DNA of 64,000 bases from Hymenopus coronatus (lineage: Eukaryota; Arthropoda; Insecta; Mantodea; Hymenopodidae), in assembly GCA_030762935.1 (NCBI GenBank), contig CM060895.1, forward strand, positions 29,192,501 through 29,256,500. The letters run 5' to 3'. Each line of letters opens with the position of its first letter. Position 1 is the stretch's first letter. The notes under the pieces were generated by a model. It made no database searches and was not told the DNA's origin. It saw only the letters and a program-made list of their open reading frames with translations. This document shows, one piece after another, positions 36,423 through 48,055 of this stretch. A program made the position numbers and the translations under genes.

Positions 36423-36778
36423 TTAATGGAAAATGGTACAGTTTTCTTTGATCATTTCCCAGAAGATCCATTTTATTTGTCTCTTTTTCATTATAGTTCT
36501 GAATAATGTCCTCAGTTTCTTCTTCTGATGACTAAACTCCCTTATCTCAGTTCTTCTCCCACTGTAGAGCTGATTTCTCTTAGACCAAAAATGTCCAAAA
36601 ACATAGATTTGCATATGTGTACCTTCACTCTATGAAGTTTGAGAAAATAATGCATAGAAAAACATCTTCTTGATTGCTCATTTTTTCTAACTATCTTTGT
36701 ACTGTCAGGTAAGTTTGAAAATGATTGCATTTCTAGAACTAAATGTAAAGTGTACACTGTAAAGCAAAAATGATCCAT
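36423..36778 (-). pseudogene. Possible transposon protein fragment
   Basis: The minus-strand frame 36542-36778 contains NEQSRRCFSMHYFLKLHRVK followed by HICKSMFLDIFGLRE. The pattern (polar R-rich stretch, then a V-CK-MFL-TLG-like motif) resembles proteins found as multicopy uncharacterised families in arthropod and cnidarian genomes. The match is short and from memory of family style only, so it is tentative. Confidence 0.25.
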
Positions 36779-38975
36779 ATTCCTTTAAAAGTGAGACATT
36801 AATATGTTTTACACCCTTTCTGTAAAATTTCTCCAAACAGAGCTACAAGGTCTACGAGTGACAATAGTTAGGATACTAAGTGAATGCATTTGCAAATAAT
36901 ACTACAGCATTTACATTGCCACATTTCTAATCTTCTATGAGTTTCTTCTTATCACTAGTCTGCTTATTGGATTTTGAGCACTGGAAGACTCATTAATAAT
37001 TTATAATTGACACTATTTCATACTGTTTGAAATACATGTTCATTTGTCACCTCCACTTTAGCCAGTTTGCAGGTCCAACAAGCTTCTCGATTTTTGCTTT
37101 CAATTCTAAAATAATTCTAGGTTCCACAACTTGACGCATTCATTGTATTATGGTACATATTTTCCTTTACAGCAAAGTAATAAGAGCACAATAATATGAC
37201 CAATCTTAAGGTTATTTTGATTTAATACCTGTGTATACATATAGCTTGTACTCATAAATATTTGCCTGATTTTTACATAGGTACATTTGAACTGGTCCCA
37301 TAACTTTGACATGTATTTTAAATGTTGAATCAACTGATATTTTATTTATAATTACAATTTTATATATTTATTAATTTTTAATCCTTCATTTGCAGTAATA
37401 ATAATGGGCATAACTGAGTAACATAATTTAGTAGACATCTTTTCATAACACTTATTATAATATTTGAAGATAGAGAATGGTGACTATTTTGTCTGGAGTG
37501 AGTTAAAGTGTAATGTTATAGCTGAAGATCAAAGTTTAGAATCTAAGTACTTACCTAATGCAATACTTAAGTCATTATGTTGACCTCATCAAAGTATATA
37601 TTACTTCTTTCTTGCATGCCACCTGTGCTACTGTTACGTTCCAGGAAGCACTTCTTTTTAAAAAATAATTGCAAATAATATTCACAACTCAGTAAAGAAA
37701 AGTACAAATGTAACAATTTTTATATTTACAATCAGGTGATAAGTCATAGTTCCTGAATTTGTTTCTAAAGCCCATGAAATTAATACAATGTTGGGAAGGC
37801 ATATAGCCATTTATGCATAGGGTAGAAAATAAACTATGCATCACGTTAAATTACTAAGGATCTAACCCCCCCAGATTGGTAGGCCTCCTCACATGTGCCC
37901 TTTCTATTCCCTTGTTGAGGTCCTCCTGAAATAATTGTTTGCAATATACATAAACCAACTAAGTTTATTTGCATATTCTGTGAAAACAGGAAATTGTCAA
38001 TGCCAAGTGAAATATGTGCTTAAATAAAAGTGATCATGAAACTCTTTTTGGAACAGTGTATTGAGGCCAGTTATCCAAAGGTGTTCTGTTAAAAGTGTTG
38101 CTTTTCTTAATGTTTTGGTTAAGTTTTAAAGTACACTTTAAATCTTCCTTTAAAGTGTCTTTAGTTTCTTCTTCTCAATATTCAAAGAAGTGAAGATAAT
38201 CATACAAGTGAGTTTGAATGTATTGGTTCTTTATTAAGTCATTACAATGTTTAGTGCCTAATTGCATTAGTGAAACGTTATCAGCATTTCTCTTTTGCAT
38301 GTATATATGCTATTTTGTGGTAACTATTTTGTGCATTTATTCCTTTTGGTTTCATCATGAACATTATACATTCTTTACTTTTGAGCTTCAAAGTGGTTAA
38401 ATAATCATAATGTTCTGTCAAGAGTAGGTCATTTTCTGCAATCCCATCCTTCTTCATATTTCCCCCATTTCTGTTTTCCTTTTCATCTCATCATATGAGC
38501 TGTTTTACTTCTGAATGCTTATTATGTAGGTACATGTTATCCACTGTAAACCATTCCACCAAAACTCTTGGCAAATACTATTTTCTCATTCAATGTGCCA
38601 AACAATTTCTCTTCCTCTTTCTGATCAGTTTCACTCACTCCTTTATGCTTATCAAGAACAATGATAGTCTTGTCCAGCTTCATGCAATGCTCAGCTTTCA
38701 AGAAAAAGACATTTTAGTGTAGTACTGCATTGTTGTTCTTTAACCACATACAAATAACCTTTATAATTATTTATTCTCAAAAAGCTTCAGCCCTAATTTA
38801 CATAAGCATGCTAAGACTTTAGTGTATAACATTATGACAATAATCAAATTTCAGGTACAAATTAACAGGTGAGTAAATGTAAAAATTGTTATATTACAAT
38901 ACCTTCAAAATATGATTAATAAATTTATGAAACTATGAAAACACATTGCCCTTTCACTTTCCTTACACATGCTAC
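36779..38975. other. Non-coding stretch
   Basis: No gene, RNA or repeat with a second copy in the window was identified. Confidence 0.35.
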
Positions 38976-39804
38976 GTTCCTAGTATATAGAGAAGATATT
39001 GTTTTCTAACCAAAACTTGATGCCGATATTTCAATACAAATATATGTTTTGAATAAAAGAATAGAAAAAGGTCTGTGTGTGCATGTGTATGTGCATGCAC
39101 TCAAAAACTAAAAGATCATTAAATACCAAACTTATCTTCCAAGCATGCGACACAAAAATTTTCAAGCAAATCCCCCCACCCCAAACTACCCTTTACATGG
39201 AAAATGTTTTAAAATTTTTAGTTTTCTCAAAAATGGCTCTAATGATTGTTACTAAAACATTATATATTAAAGCTATTTATATAACAAAATGTATTTCTTG
39301 AATTTTCTGGCAAATCTTTGAAGACTTGTTCATTCTGGATGAACTTTGCTGAATTTTGCATAACTATTAACCATAAAGACAGACAAAAATGTATTATACA
39401 AAAAATGTAGATCTTGTAAAAATACATAATTTATGTCATATAAGTTTTGCTGTAGAGTTGACCATTTTCCAAGATCTTCCTTCTTATGGTTTTAACTTTA
39501 AGTTAGGTATCTTCTCAGATGGGGTCACCTTTTGTTTTATCTCTCTTTTGTTTCTCTGGAAATGCAAAGCAAACTGAACTTCAATTGGTCACACATGACT
39601 GGCTTTTATAAGATTTTGCTATTGCTTTAGCCTAGTGTATTCCCAATATTCCCCTTCTACTTACAAGGAAACACATAATAAGACCATTTCTGCTAATGTT
39701 TATCTCAATTAGCATGATGCAGATAAAGGAATAATCTTTTGTAAGAATAGCTTGTTAGCACAATAGGTAGTGAAAGTCATGTGAATGGAACACATCAGAT
39801 TTTT
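38976..39804 (+). repeat. Family A repeat, copy 4
   Basis: A near full-length copy from a CTAGTATATAGAGAAGATAT-type start to a GTGAATGGAACACATCAGAT end. A short TG-rich tract (39072-39098) lies at the microsatellite position. CCCCAAACTACCCTTTACAT (39179-39198) is the shared internal landmark. The next 280 bp (39805-40086) contain a second copy of the right terminal segment (another GGAACACATTAGATTTTT end near 40060). Confidence 0.75.
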
Positions 39805-40086
39805 AATATCTGGGTTTAAGGTGGTGTGAAAGATATTGGCAGAAATTAAGGTAGTTTTGTAAATTATATCTTCTTGTACCAAATGTATAATCAAAAAGTA
39901 TACTACTGTTTTATTGCAAAAATTCCCTTTCTACTTACAAGGAAGCAAGTAATAAAACATTTATGCTAATGTTTATCTTGATTAGCATGAAGTAGATAAT
40001 AAAATAAGCTTTTTAGCCATAATTTGTTACAGAGATGTAGAGAAAATCATATGACTGGAACACATTAGATTTTTACTTTCTCTACA
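39805..40086 (+). repeat. Tandem duplicate of the family A right terminus
   Basis: CCCTTTCTACTTACAAGGAA and ATTAGCATGAAGTAGATAAT followed by a GGAACACATTAGATTTTTAC end repeat the terminal portion of copy 4. They lie directly before the start of copy 5. A similar terminal duplication exists in copy 1 in the other orientation. Confidence 0.6.
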
Positions 40087-40960
40087 CGTACTATGTACAT
40101 AGTGTATAGAGAAGGTATTGCACTCCACCAAAAAATTTGATATCGAGATTTCACCAGAAATATATGTTTTAGGGTCCCTGTATCCAAAAAAAGTATTTTC
40201 AGAAAAAGGTTCATGTATGTGTGTGTGTGTGTAGGTGTGTGTGTGTGTGTGTGTCAGTGTGTCAAAAATGAAAAGTAGGTAAAATACCAAACTTGGTATT
40301 TAAGTTTAGTATCTTCCAGGGATGCAACACGAAGATTTTGAGAAAAATCCCCCCACCCCAAACTACCCTTTACATGGAAGTTTTTCCAAAAATTTTGATT
40401 TTCTAAAAAATGGTTCTAATGATTTTGATTAAAATATCATATATTAAAGATATTTACCTGGCAAATAAAATGTATATTTTGAATTTTTTGGGAATAGGCT
40501 CTGAGGACTAGTTTATTCTGAGTGAATTTTACGGAATTTTGTATAACTGCTAAACCGTAAGAGATAGATAAAAACTTACCACACAAAAAATTTAGAGAAC
40601 ATTAAAACACGCAATTTATGTTATATACATTTTTTTCTTGGAGTTGATTGTTTTTTAGACATTCCTTTTTTTTTTGTTTCAGCTTTAAGAAACTTATACT
40701 TTTTTCATACAGGAGTTTCTCAACTCCTGTCCGTACAAATAAAGGAACTTCAGTAACATAGCAATCAACTTTAGACTAACACTTTAACCTATGGTATTTC
40801 CTTATTTCTCTCCTACTTACAAGGAAGCTAGTAATAAGACTATTTCTGCTAATGTTTACTCGATTAGCATGAAGTAAATAGATGCACAAGTTTTTTTTAA
40901 TAATAATTTGTTGAAGAGAAGTTTAGAAAATCATGTGAATGGAACACATCAGATTTTTTT
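40087..40960 (+). repeat. Family A repeat, copy 5 (reference copy)
   Basis: The best-preserved copy. Its start (TACTATGTACATAGTGTATA then GAGAAGGTATTGCA) contains a small palindrome. A (TG)n tract lies at 40217-40254, CCCCAAACTACCCTTTACAT at 40356-40375, and the right end is GTGAATGGAACACATCAGAT. It is about 870 bp with no open frame beyond the microsatellite artefact. Confidence 0.78.
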
Positions 40961-41064
40961 TATTTACATTACATATAGCCTTTGATTTACGCACCTTTGA
41001 TTACTTTGTCATTTGCTTCTCATTTGACTTCTCCTATAACCCTAGCTAGAATTATTTTTATATT

Positions 41065-41067
<3 letters not shown>

Positions 41068-41113
<46 letters not shown>

Positions 41114-41240
41114 GCAGTGGTAATAGTAACAGTAACAATAACAATAATAGCAACAACAATAAAAATAGTAACATTAATAGTAATAGAAACAATAACAACA
41201 ATAATAATATTAATAATAATAATAATAATAATTTTTTTTT
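41068..41240. repeat. (AAT)n-type imperfect microsatellite
   Basis: Interrupted AAT/AAC/ATAGC trinucleotide array followed by a T-tract. Long frames on both strands across it (poly-Ile or similar) are low-complexity artefacts. Confidence 0.85.
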
Positions 41241-42461
41241 TATTATTTAGGACAAAAAGACAGATTTTAGTAGGTTCCAGAGATAATCCAGTATTTGCTT
41301 CTTTGCTTTGTGAACTTTGGGACCCGAGTTGGACTAACATAATAGGAAGAATAGTGTTTGTACCTACATTATCATCATTAAATCCCATCATGGGCATCAC
41401 TCTTATACATTACCAAAATTTACGAAAATTTGGTCCATTACAGAGGAGTATTATGTGATTTGTGTAGGCAGGAATATAGTTGGTTTGAAATTGTAGGGTG
41501 ATAGACATATTAATGGTGATGTAGAGTACTATTAAAATCTGTATAAATCAACATCAGTCCCTCTTGAGACAGTGCAAAGTTCAAAGATATAAAAACAGGT
41601 TGCTCATGCCTAGGTTGGTTATGTGTGTCCCCTTTCCATTGTCTCAAAATGCTCTAATTAAAGAATGCATTGTGTTTATCCTTAGAAGAATTGACCTTTC
41701 TCAGAATTGCATTCTGTATCACATTATGAGTATAAGATCTTTTAAATTACATTAACACTGGTTAAGACTGGCATATGCATGTTGCATGTATGAACATATG
41801 GGTGTGCGTGTGTGCATGTCTTTCCTATTGGTAAAACTTTATTAGGTATTTTTTATTTTCTCAAAACTTGCTCTGATTATTTTTATTACTCATAAAATAC
41901 CATAAATATTTTGTTAATATTCTTTTGTTTCTTAGGAGATCATGTAAAATATCAAATTTCAAAGCCAGTACGCTGGCCAGGTTTTTAAAAATTGGACGAA
42001 TATTTCACTTGCCTGTTTATTAAAAACACAGTTTCTTGGAAATTATTAAGAGATTTTTTACCTGCCTAACAGCCATAATTACCCTATCATATGCTTAATA
42101 CACCTTTAACTCTTTAAACAACACACAAATTCTCAGTCACCTCTATCTCTCTTATACTTGTAGTGAGAAGTATAGTGAACCAATCTTTGCAAACACTTAC
42201 ATTTAACATAAAGTAGATAGAAAAATAAAATTTTGTAAGAATGGTTTCAAGAAGAAAAGTAAAAACAAATGATAGTGGGTATAGAGATTTAGCATACCAG
42301 ACAACTTTGATAACAATGCAGTTTCAGTGATAGATTTGAGAAGGTTTTGCTTATGTAGGACTTGGAAAGCATGGGAAAAGAATATGCCAACAACAGATTA
42401 CCTGAACAAATAATTAAAATCAGTAACACCATGGTTGGTATAAACACAATAATAAAAAAAA
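41241..42461. other. Non-coding stretch
   Basis: No gene recognised. A TG-rich tract with flanking sequence near 41790-41960 may be a heavily diverged family A relic, but I cannot align its ends. Confidence 0.3.
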
Positions 42462-43120
42462 ATCTTATGTGATCCATTCACAAGACTTCCTCTAGCTGTT
42501 CCACGAACAAATGTTTTTTACAAAAGATAATTCTTTTATCTACACTATGCTAATTGACATAAAATTTAGTAGAATTACTTGCTCCTTAGTAAGCAGAAGA
42601 GAAATAAAGGAATATGCTAGGTTAAAGTGATAGTAAAATTCTTTAAATGCTGGTTGCTATGTGAAACAATTGAAATTACATTCTCTTTGTTTTCCAGGAG
42701 TAAAAAAGAAAGAGGCGAAAAGAAAGCGACCTCCCATTTGAAAAAAAGTTTAAGTAGCTTAAAATTGAGATCTATAACATTGACTATCTTGGAAATGTTT
42801 AACTCTACGAAAAAATAATTGACATAAATTGTGTAAATTAACAACCTCTACATTTTTTGTGTAGTAAGTTTTTGTCTGTCTCTTACAGTTTACCAGTTAT
42901 ACAAAGGTTAAACAAAAGCCATCCAGAATGAAGAGATTTTTAGAATCTATTCCCAAAAAATTCAGGATATATATTTTCTTTGCCATAAAAATCTTAAACA
43001 TATGCTATTTTAATCAAAATCATTAGAGCATTTTTGAAAAATGTTCCATGTAAAGGGTAGTTATGGATGGGGGATTTTCTTGAAAATTGCGTCCTTGGAG
43101 AATACTGAACTTAAATACCA
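42462..43120 (-). repeat. Family A repeat, copy upstream of FAS exon 1
   Basis: It begins with CTTATGTGATCCATTCACAA, contains CATGTAAAGGGTAGTTATGG near 43048, and breaks off after GAATACTGAACTTAAATACC. It lacks the microsatellite and the second terminus. It ends about 290 bp before the splice acceptor of the first FAS coding exon. Confidence 0.68.
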
Positions 43121-43417
43121 AGGAGTAAAACTATAATTTCAACTCATTTTCTGTATAAAAAGGAGCATGTTTATTTCCATTTGTCACTGTATGTTTCTCT
43201 TTTATTATACTTTATGCTCTTTTGTGATTTGGAATATAAGTTTAATACATATGATATACTTTTAGTTACTTAATTGTGCTATATTTCCTTCATATTGGTA
43301 CATACTAGCTACATAATGCTATTTTAATTCCCTTCTGTGGTTCATTAATTATTTTAAACTAATTCTTATCTTTTCTCTTGGTAAATAGTGATTGTTTCTT
43401 TGTACACAGAGTGAAAA

Positions 43418-43637
43418 ATGGCTCCTCAACAGAAAATGGCTGATGTAGCTACTTCAGAGGAAGTTACTGAGAGATTGAATGCAGGATTAAGACTTGCCAA
43501 AGCACCTCCAGGAGAAGAAGTAGTCATTTCTGGCCTCTCTGGTGCTTTTCCTGAGTCTGCAAATGTTTATTGCTTTCAAGATAATCTTTTCAACAAGGTG
43601 GACATGGTTAATGATGATACTCGCCGCTGGAAAATGA
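43418..43637 (+). CDS. FASN: Fatty acid synthase, coding exon 1 (start of KS domain)
   Basis: First coding exon of a cytosolic animal-type fatty acid synthase, the multifunctional enzyme that builds palmitate from acetyl- and malonyl-CoA. A splice acceptor (TTTGTACACAG) ends at 43409, so there must be at least one non-coding upstream exon. The ATG at 43418 is the first in the exon. After a 30-residue N-terminal leader ([20 protein letters not shown]...), the ketoacyl synthase domain begins with [15 protein letters not shown] and continues to [13 protein letters not shown]. This matches the conserved EEVVIxGxSGxxPES and DDxRRW of FAS. The donor GT at 43638 leaves phase 1. A vertebrate-type KS starts about 30 residues earlier relative to the catalytic residues, so the leader is an extension as seen in many arthropod FAS proteins. 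Confidence 0.9.
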
Positions 43638-43706
43638 GTTAGTATTGATGGGCCTAAGTTTCAACATTATATCTGATTTTCTCATATTTACAGTAACATT
43701 ACCTTA

Positions 43707-43752
43707 GGAGAGAGGGAGGGAGAGAGAGCGAGATAGAGAGAGGAGAGAGAGA
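43707..43752 (+). repeat. (GA)n tract in FAS intron 1
   Basis: Purine-rich GAGAGAGGGAGGGAGAGAGA-type tract. It is complementary to the CT tract about 320 bp downstream. Confidence 0.85.
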
Positions 43753-44066
43753 CTTTCATAAGTAAAGACTAATGCATATAAAGCTAAAAATAATTGTACA
43801 AACTGAGGCTTTCACGGCCGGTGTCTTGAATAATTCCTTTTTTTAAATTTTCAGAGACCTCAAATTTAAAGCTTTGAAAACAAATTTTATTAAGAGAAAA
43901 ATTTTTTACCATTGTTGTGTAGGGTATGACAATATTGATACAAATTTTAAATAGAAACATATATATATATATTTCTTTTTTTTTTCTAAAAGTTAGTTTA
44001 TCTTATTTAATTGCATGAGCTATTTTATTTATCCCATACAAAAGGTTTAATTACTATGAAACAGAT

Positions 44067-44074
44067 CTCTCTCT

Positions 44075-44133
<59 letters not shown>
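44067..44133 (+). repeat. (CT)n tract in FAS intron 1
   Basis: Almost pure CT dinucleotide repeat with one TT interruption. It can base-pair with the GA tract at 43707-43752 in the pre-mRNA. Confidence 0.9.
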
Positions 44134-44137
<4 letters not shown>

Positions 44138-44157
44138 ACTTAATTACCTAAGACCTG

Positions 44158-44296
44158 CTAATATGGAAATGTTAAAAATACGGATCAGGAAAGAATGCAG
44201 AAATGTACCAGCAGCAGTGCTTGAAAATGTTGTACAAGAACTCACTTTGCTATTGCCGGATTGTAAATGGGGAGCTTTAGAATACCTTAATAAATA
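44158..44296 (+). pseudogene. Possible DDE transposase C-terminal remnant
   Basis: Translates as NMEMLKIRIRKECRNVPAAV followed by LENVVQELTLLLPDCKWGAL and EYLNK-stop. The pattern (charged helix, then a hydrophobic helix and a short Gly-Ala-x-x-E-x-L end) resembles the last 40 residues of mariner/Tc-like transposases. No other part of such an element is visible nearby, so it is tentative. Confidence 0.35.
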
Positions 44297-45404
44297 ATTG
44301 GAATTTCACTTGTTACAATGGTTAATTACTTTTCAGAGAAAAGTATTAAGCATATCAACAATTAAACAATCCCATAACAACCAAATCAGATCTTTACATA
44401 GATGACAAATAAAATGCATATCTTGAATTTTCTGGGAAGTCTTCTTCATTTGGAAGAAAATTTGTATAATTGTGTAACTGATAAATATCAAGTGATAGAA
44501 AATATGTATGCAATTCAGTATATATATGCTTTATAATGACCAGTGGAAACTACTGTAAACTACTCTTTAAATTTCATATAAGTGAATATAAGTAAATCTT
44601 TAAGTAAAAACAGTAACTTATTTTCTTCCTTTCTTCACTCTATTTAAAGCAGGCATTTTGGCTGTGGGCTAAATGGAGGAACACCATGATTGTGCAGTAG
44701 ATAGTGTAAAAATCTCAAATCACAATCATGTGTTGCTAAAAGCAGGCAATGCATGGAGAAAGAAATGCATGATTCTTTCTCTATGTGCATTGTAATAATT
44801 AAGTTTGAATTCTGCAAACTTTTGATTGTATACTAAGTTGCATAACTATGTGAGTGCTTCATTACATAACATGGGTTCAAAGTCTTACACTGATGCTGCA
44901 TCTTCACTTATTTTTCATTGTAAATGGGGCGTAAGAATGGTATAGCAATAATTTTAAAACAGATTCATCTGTGTAACCAAAATTTATGATATTGAAATCT
45001 TAAGATATAAATATTCTTAACATTCTCTTTTGACTTCATTGGATATATAGACTCAAAATTTGAGGAAGTTCATCCCAAAATAAACATAAAAGTTAATTTC
45101 TATTGAAAACATTTAAAATGTTACTAATATTGCATTAGAATTAATTTACTCTGCTCCAATCTGAAGCTGGAGAGCTCAGATTTGGTACCCAATCAGAATC
45201 ATTTATGTTGGCAAATGAAATCTCTTGAGAAAACTTGACTCAGGTCGACTTTACAGATCTTAATAATTTGAATCTGTTCTCCAAACTACAGATGATGTAC
45301 TGTCATTATGAGAGTTTTCCCTTAACTGCAAAAAATGTGAATCATTGGAGGCCACCAATGTACATGACTAATTTGTATATGAGGGTCTGTTGTTAAATTG
45401 AGAC

Positions 45405-46182
45405 ACAGAATATTGGCCATCCTTGGGGAAAGCTTGTTTCTGTGTCGGAATACCTGGCTCATTAGTAATACAGTGGTAGCATGCAGAGCATTGTTGCACC
45501 ATTTATTTTTCCTTGTTTTATGTTTGAAATCTGGAAAGGATGGATATTCTTTCAAGTGCAATGGATATTCACATGGAATTTTTCGTGCAATGATCTTGTA
45601 CAACTTTAAATGTGGCTTAAATGAAATGCGGTTATTGGAGTGTTTGAGGGTGGCTTTAGGAAACTATTCTCTGTCATGTGCCTCTGTGCTCTGCTGGTTT
45701 GGATGATTCAAGAGGATGTGGCAATCTCTTAAATGTAAAGAGAACCATCACAGTAGTGACAGGAAAACATCACCACTGCAGAAACAAAGATTAGGGAAGA
45801 TCCAAGACTGACCTACAAGGACATTGAGCTGGTATTAGTGATTAGTTTACCAAGTGTTTCAACCATCCTTCACGAACATCTTCATGTTAAATTTTTTCAA
45901 GATGAGTGACCATTAATTTATCTAAAGAATAGAAGCTCCATAGGGTGGAATGCTGCCAAGAAATGCTGCACAGTGAAAAGTCTTGCTGTAAGATAACCAA
46001 TTTCTAGCCGTAAAGAAGCTATTGCAGCATATGAAAATTGAGTTATCTGCAGTGCCATAAACTAAGTGGCTGATGCTCTTGGAAGTGGTTCCAGAATATG
46101 GAACACTGCATACAGTGAGTGCCAGGGAGACTACTGGGGTAAACAAAACATTTGTATGAATGTTCTTTATTTGCTGTCTCAA
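45405..46182 (+). pseudogene. Decayed mariner-family transposase
   Basis: On the plus strand, fragments in shifting frames read like a mariner/SETMAR-type transposase. These are an N-terminal linker with DIELVLVISLPSVSTILHEH (near 45820-45880), then RVEWCQEMLHSEKS (near 45945-45985), and KEAIAAYEN then VADALGSGSRIWNTAYSECQ with GDYWGK (46012-46145). The last matches the mariner C-terminal pattern W..R...C....G.YF.K. The catalytic core between the linker and the C-terminus is missing. I could not delimit terminal repeats. Confidence 0.5.
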
Positions 46183-46245
46183 TACTTATCTAGTGACCCT
46201 CATACAAGCAGAATCATTGATTATTACTATATTCAACTTTTTCAG

Positions 46246-46398
46246 ATAATCCTGACATTCCTCAAAGAACTGGTAAAATCCCTACCATCAATAAATTTGA
46301 TGCAGGTTTTTTTGGTGTACACTACAAGCAGGTTAATGTCATGGAACCAGGATGCCGAATGATAATGGAAAAGACTTATGAAGCTATTATAGATGCTG
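46246..46398 (+). CDS. FASN: Fatty acid synthase, coding exon 2 (KS domain)
   Basis: 153-bp exon between acceptor TTTTTCAG and donor GGTATG, phase 1 at both ends. The first two bases complete an Asn codon with the last base of exon 1. It encodes NPDIPQRTGKIPTINKFDAG, then FFGVHYKQVNVMEPGCRMIM and EKTYEAIIDAG. These are the conserved FAS ketoacyl synthase motifs RTGKI, KFDAxFFGV and MxPxxRMxxExxYEAIxDAG. The exon starts inside a longer open frame (46066-46362) that is coincidental upstream of the acceptor. No stop or frameshift is seen. Confidence 0.92.
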
Positions 46399-46589
46399 GT
46401 ATGTATAATGAACAGACACTTCTCTTACAGCTAAACATCTTTCTTTTTTTTATTATGGTAGCTATCCATGTTTCATTATAATTTTCTCATTTTTTCTAAG
46501 ATAACTGCTTCTTTATTTCATATTATACTTAAAAACTTTTAGCTTAATGCATTTTATTTATTATTTTCTGTACTACTTATTTATGTAGT

Positions 46590-47090
46590 AATTAGAGGAA
46601 GTATTGCATTCCTCACAAATATTTGATACAGAGATCTCAAACTTTTCATTTCATGAAAACAAGAAAGTAGTTTTAGAACAACAGCCGTGTGGGTATGGGT
46701 GTGCGCGCACATGCGGGTGGGGGGGTGGGTGTGTGCGCATGCATCCGTAGAAAATTGTCCCATGCCTAGCACCCCTTAAATGGAAAATTTTTCAAACATT
46801 TTGATCTTCTTTGAAATAGTTGCAATGATTTTCATTAAAATATAGTAGATATGTCTAAGAGGTTTACATGAAAAATAAAAGTAAATTTTAAATATTCTGT
46901 AAATAGTCTATGAAGTCCTCTTTATTCTGAATGACTTTGTGTATTTGGTTAAGAATACAAGATAGGCAAAAATCTTAATATTGAAAAATCTCTTTAGAGA
47001 ACTTAGATCTCATTAAAGCATACAATTTTATGTTGGAAATAGTTTTTTATGTTAACCATTGTCTAAGTGTTACTTATTATTTGCTTAAAT
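46590..47090 (+). repeat. Family A repeat, diverged copy in FAS intron 2
   Basis: The start AGGAAGTATTGCATTCCTCA resembles the family start. It carries a TG/GTGTGCGC microsatellite (46685-46742), a shortened landmark (GCACCCCTTAAATGGAAAAT), and the AAGTCCTCTTTATTCTGAAT stretch. The right terminus is lost or too diverged to see. Confidence 0.6.
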
Positions 47091-47154
47091 TTTCAAATAC
47101 TTATACTGTTTTTTTTAAAAAATGATAAATCACTGTTTGCTACTTTCTCTAGCC

Positions 47155-48055
47155 CAGACGTACAATGTACATGGTGAATACAAAAGGTATTGTATTCCAC
47201 CCAAAAATTTGATGTCGAGACTTCACCAGAAATTTCGAGTCCAAAAAAGGTATTTTTAGAAAAAGATCTGTGTGTGGATGTGTGTGGGTGCGTGCGTGCA
47301 TGTGTGTGTGGGGGATGTGGGTGTGTGTGTCAGAAACTAAAAGACCATTAAATATCAAACTTGGTATTTAGGTTTAGTATCTTCCTAGGATGTGACACAA
47401 AAATTTTCAAGAAAATACCCCCCACTGCAAACTACCCTTTACATGGAAAAATTTTTGAAAATTTTTATTTTCTCAAAAATGACAAAACAATTTTGATTAA
47501 ATACTGTATATTTAAGATATTTACATTCCAAATAAAATGTATATTTTGAATTTTCTAGGAATAGCCTCTGAAGACCAGTTTATTCTGGACAAATTTTGCC
47601 GAATTTTGCTTAACTGCTAAACCATAAGAGATACACAAGAGCTTACTATACAAAAAATGTAGATCTCATCAAAACACACAAAATATATCCAGTATGTTTT
47701 TGTTGTAGAGGTGACCATTTCCGAGATATTCCTTGTTATTAGTTTCAATTGTAAATTACTTATACTTTTCATAGACAGGAAGTGTCCGTTTTTCTTTTGT
47801 TCGACTGCTGGCCAAACAAAGATGCAATTTTGAAATGACAATTGCATAATGACAGCTTTTAAAACATTTGACTATCACTTTAGCGTAGTTCATTCCCTTA
47901 GTTTCTTTCTACTTATAAGGAAGTAAGTAATAAAAACTTTCTGTTAATGTTTAACTCAATTAGCATTGTGTAGAAAGCAGAATAATCTTTTGTAATAAGT
48001 TTTTTTGTAGAGCAGCTAGAGCAAGTCATGTGATTGTAATGCATCAAATTTTTTT
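47155..48055 (+). repeat. Family A repeat, near full-length copy in FAS intron 2
   Basis: Starts TACAATGTACATGGTGAATA, carries a TG-rich tract (47269-47330) and the CAAACTACCCTTTACATGGA landmark (47428-47447), and ends with GCAAGTCATGTGATTGTAAT. It lies immediately after the diverged copy in the same orientation. Confidence 0.72.

Larger units (their letters stand above)
43638..46245 (+). other. FAS intron 1
   Basis: 2.6-kb intron with a GTTAGT donor and a TTTTTCAG acceptor. It contains a GA-rich tract, a CT-rich tract, a family A fragment (44396-44515), a small transposase-like remnant and a decayed mariner, described separately. No additional in-phase exon of the KS domain is needed between exons 1 and 2. 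Confidence 0.8.

Noticed and set aside
43797..43830. GGCTTTCACGGCCGGTGTC-like motif as a known repeat end
   Set aside because: It looks like a fragment of a dispersed repeat, but there is no second copy in the window and too little sequence to classify.
46066..46362. 98-codon open frame overlapping FAS exon 2 treated as one exon
   Set aside because: Its upstream half is mariner-derived and lies before a good acceptor at 46244-46245. Only 46246 onward matches FAS and keeps phase with exon 1.
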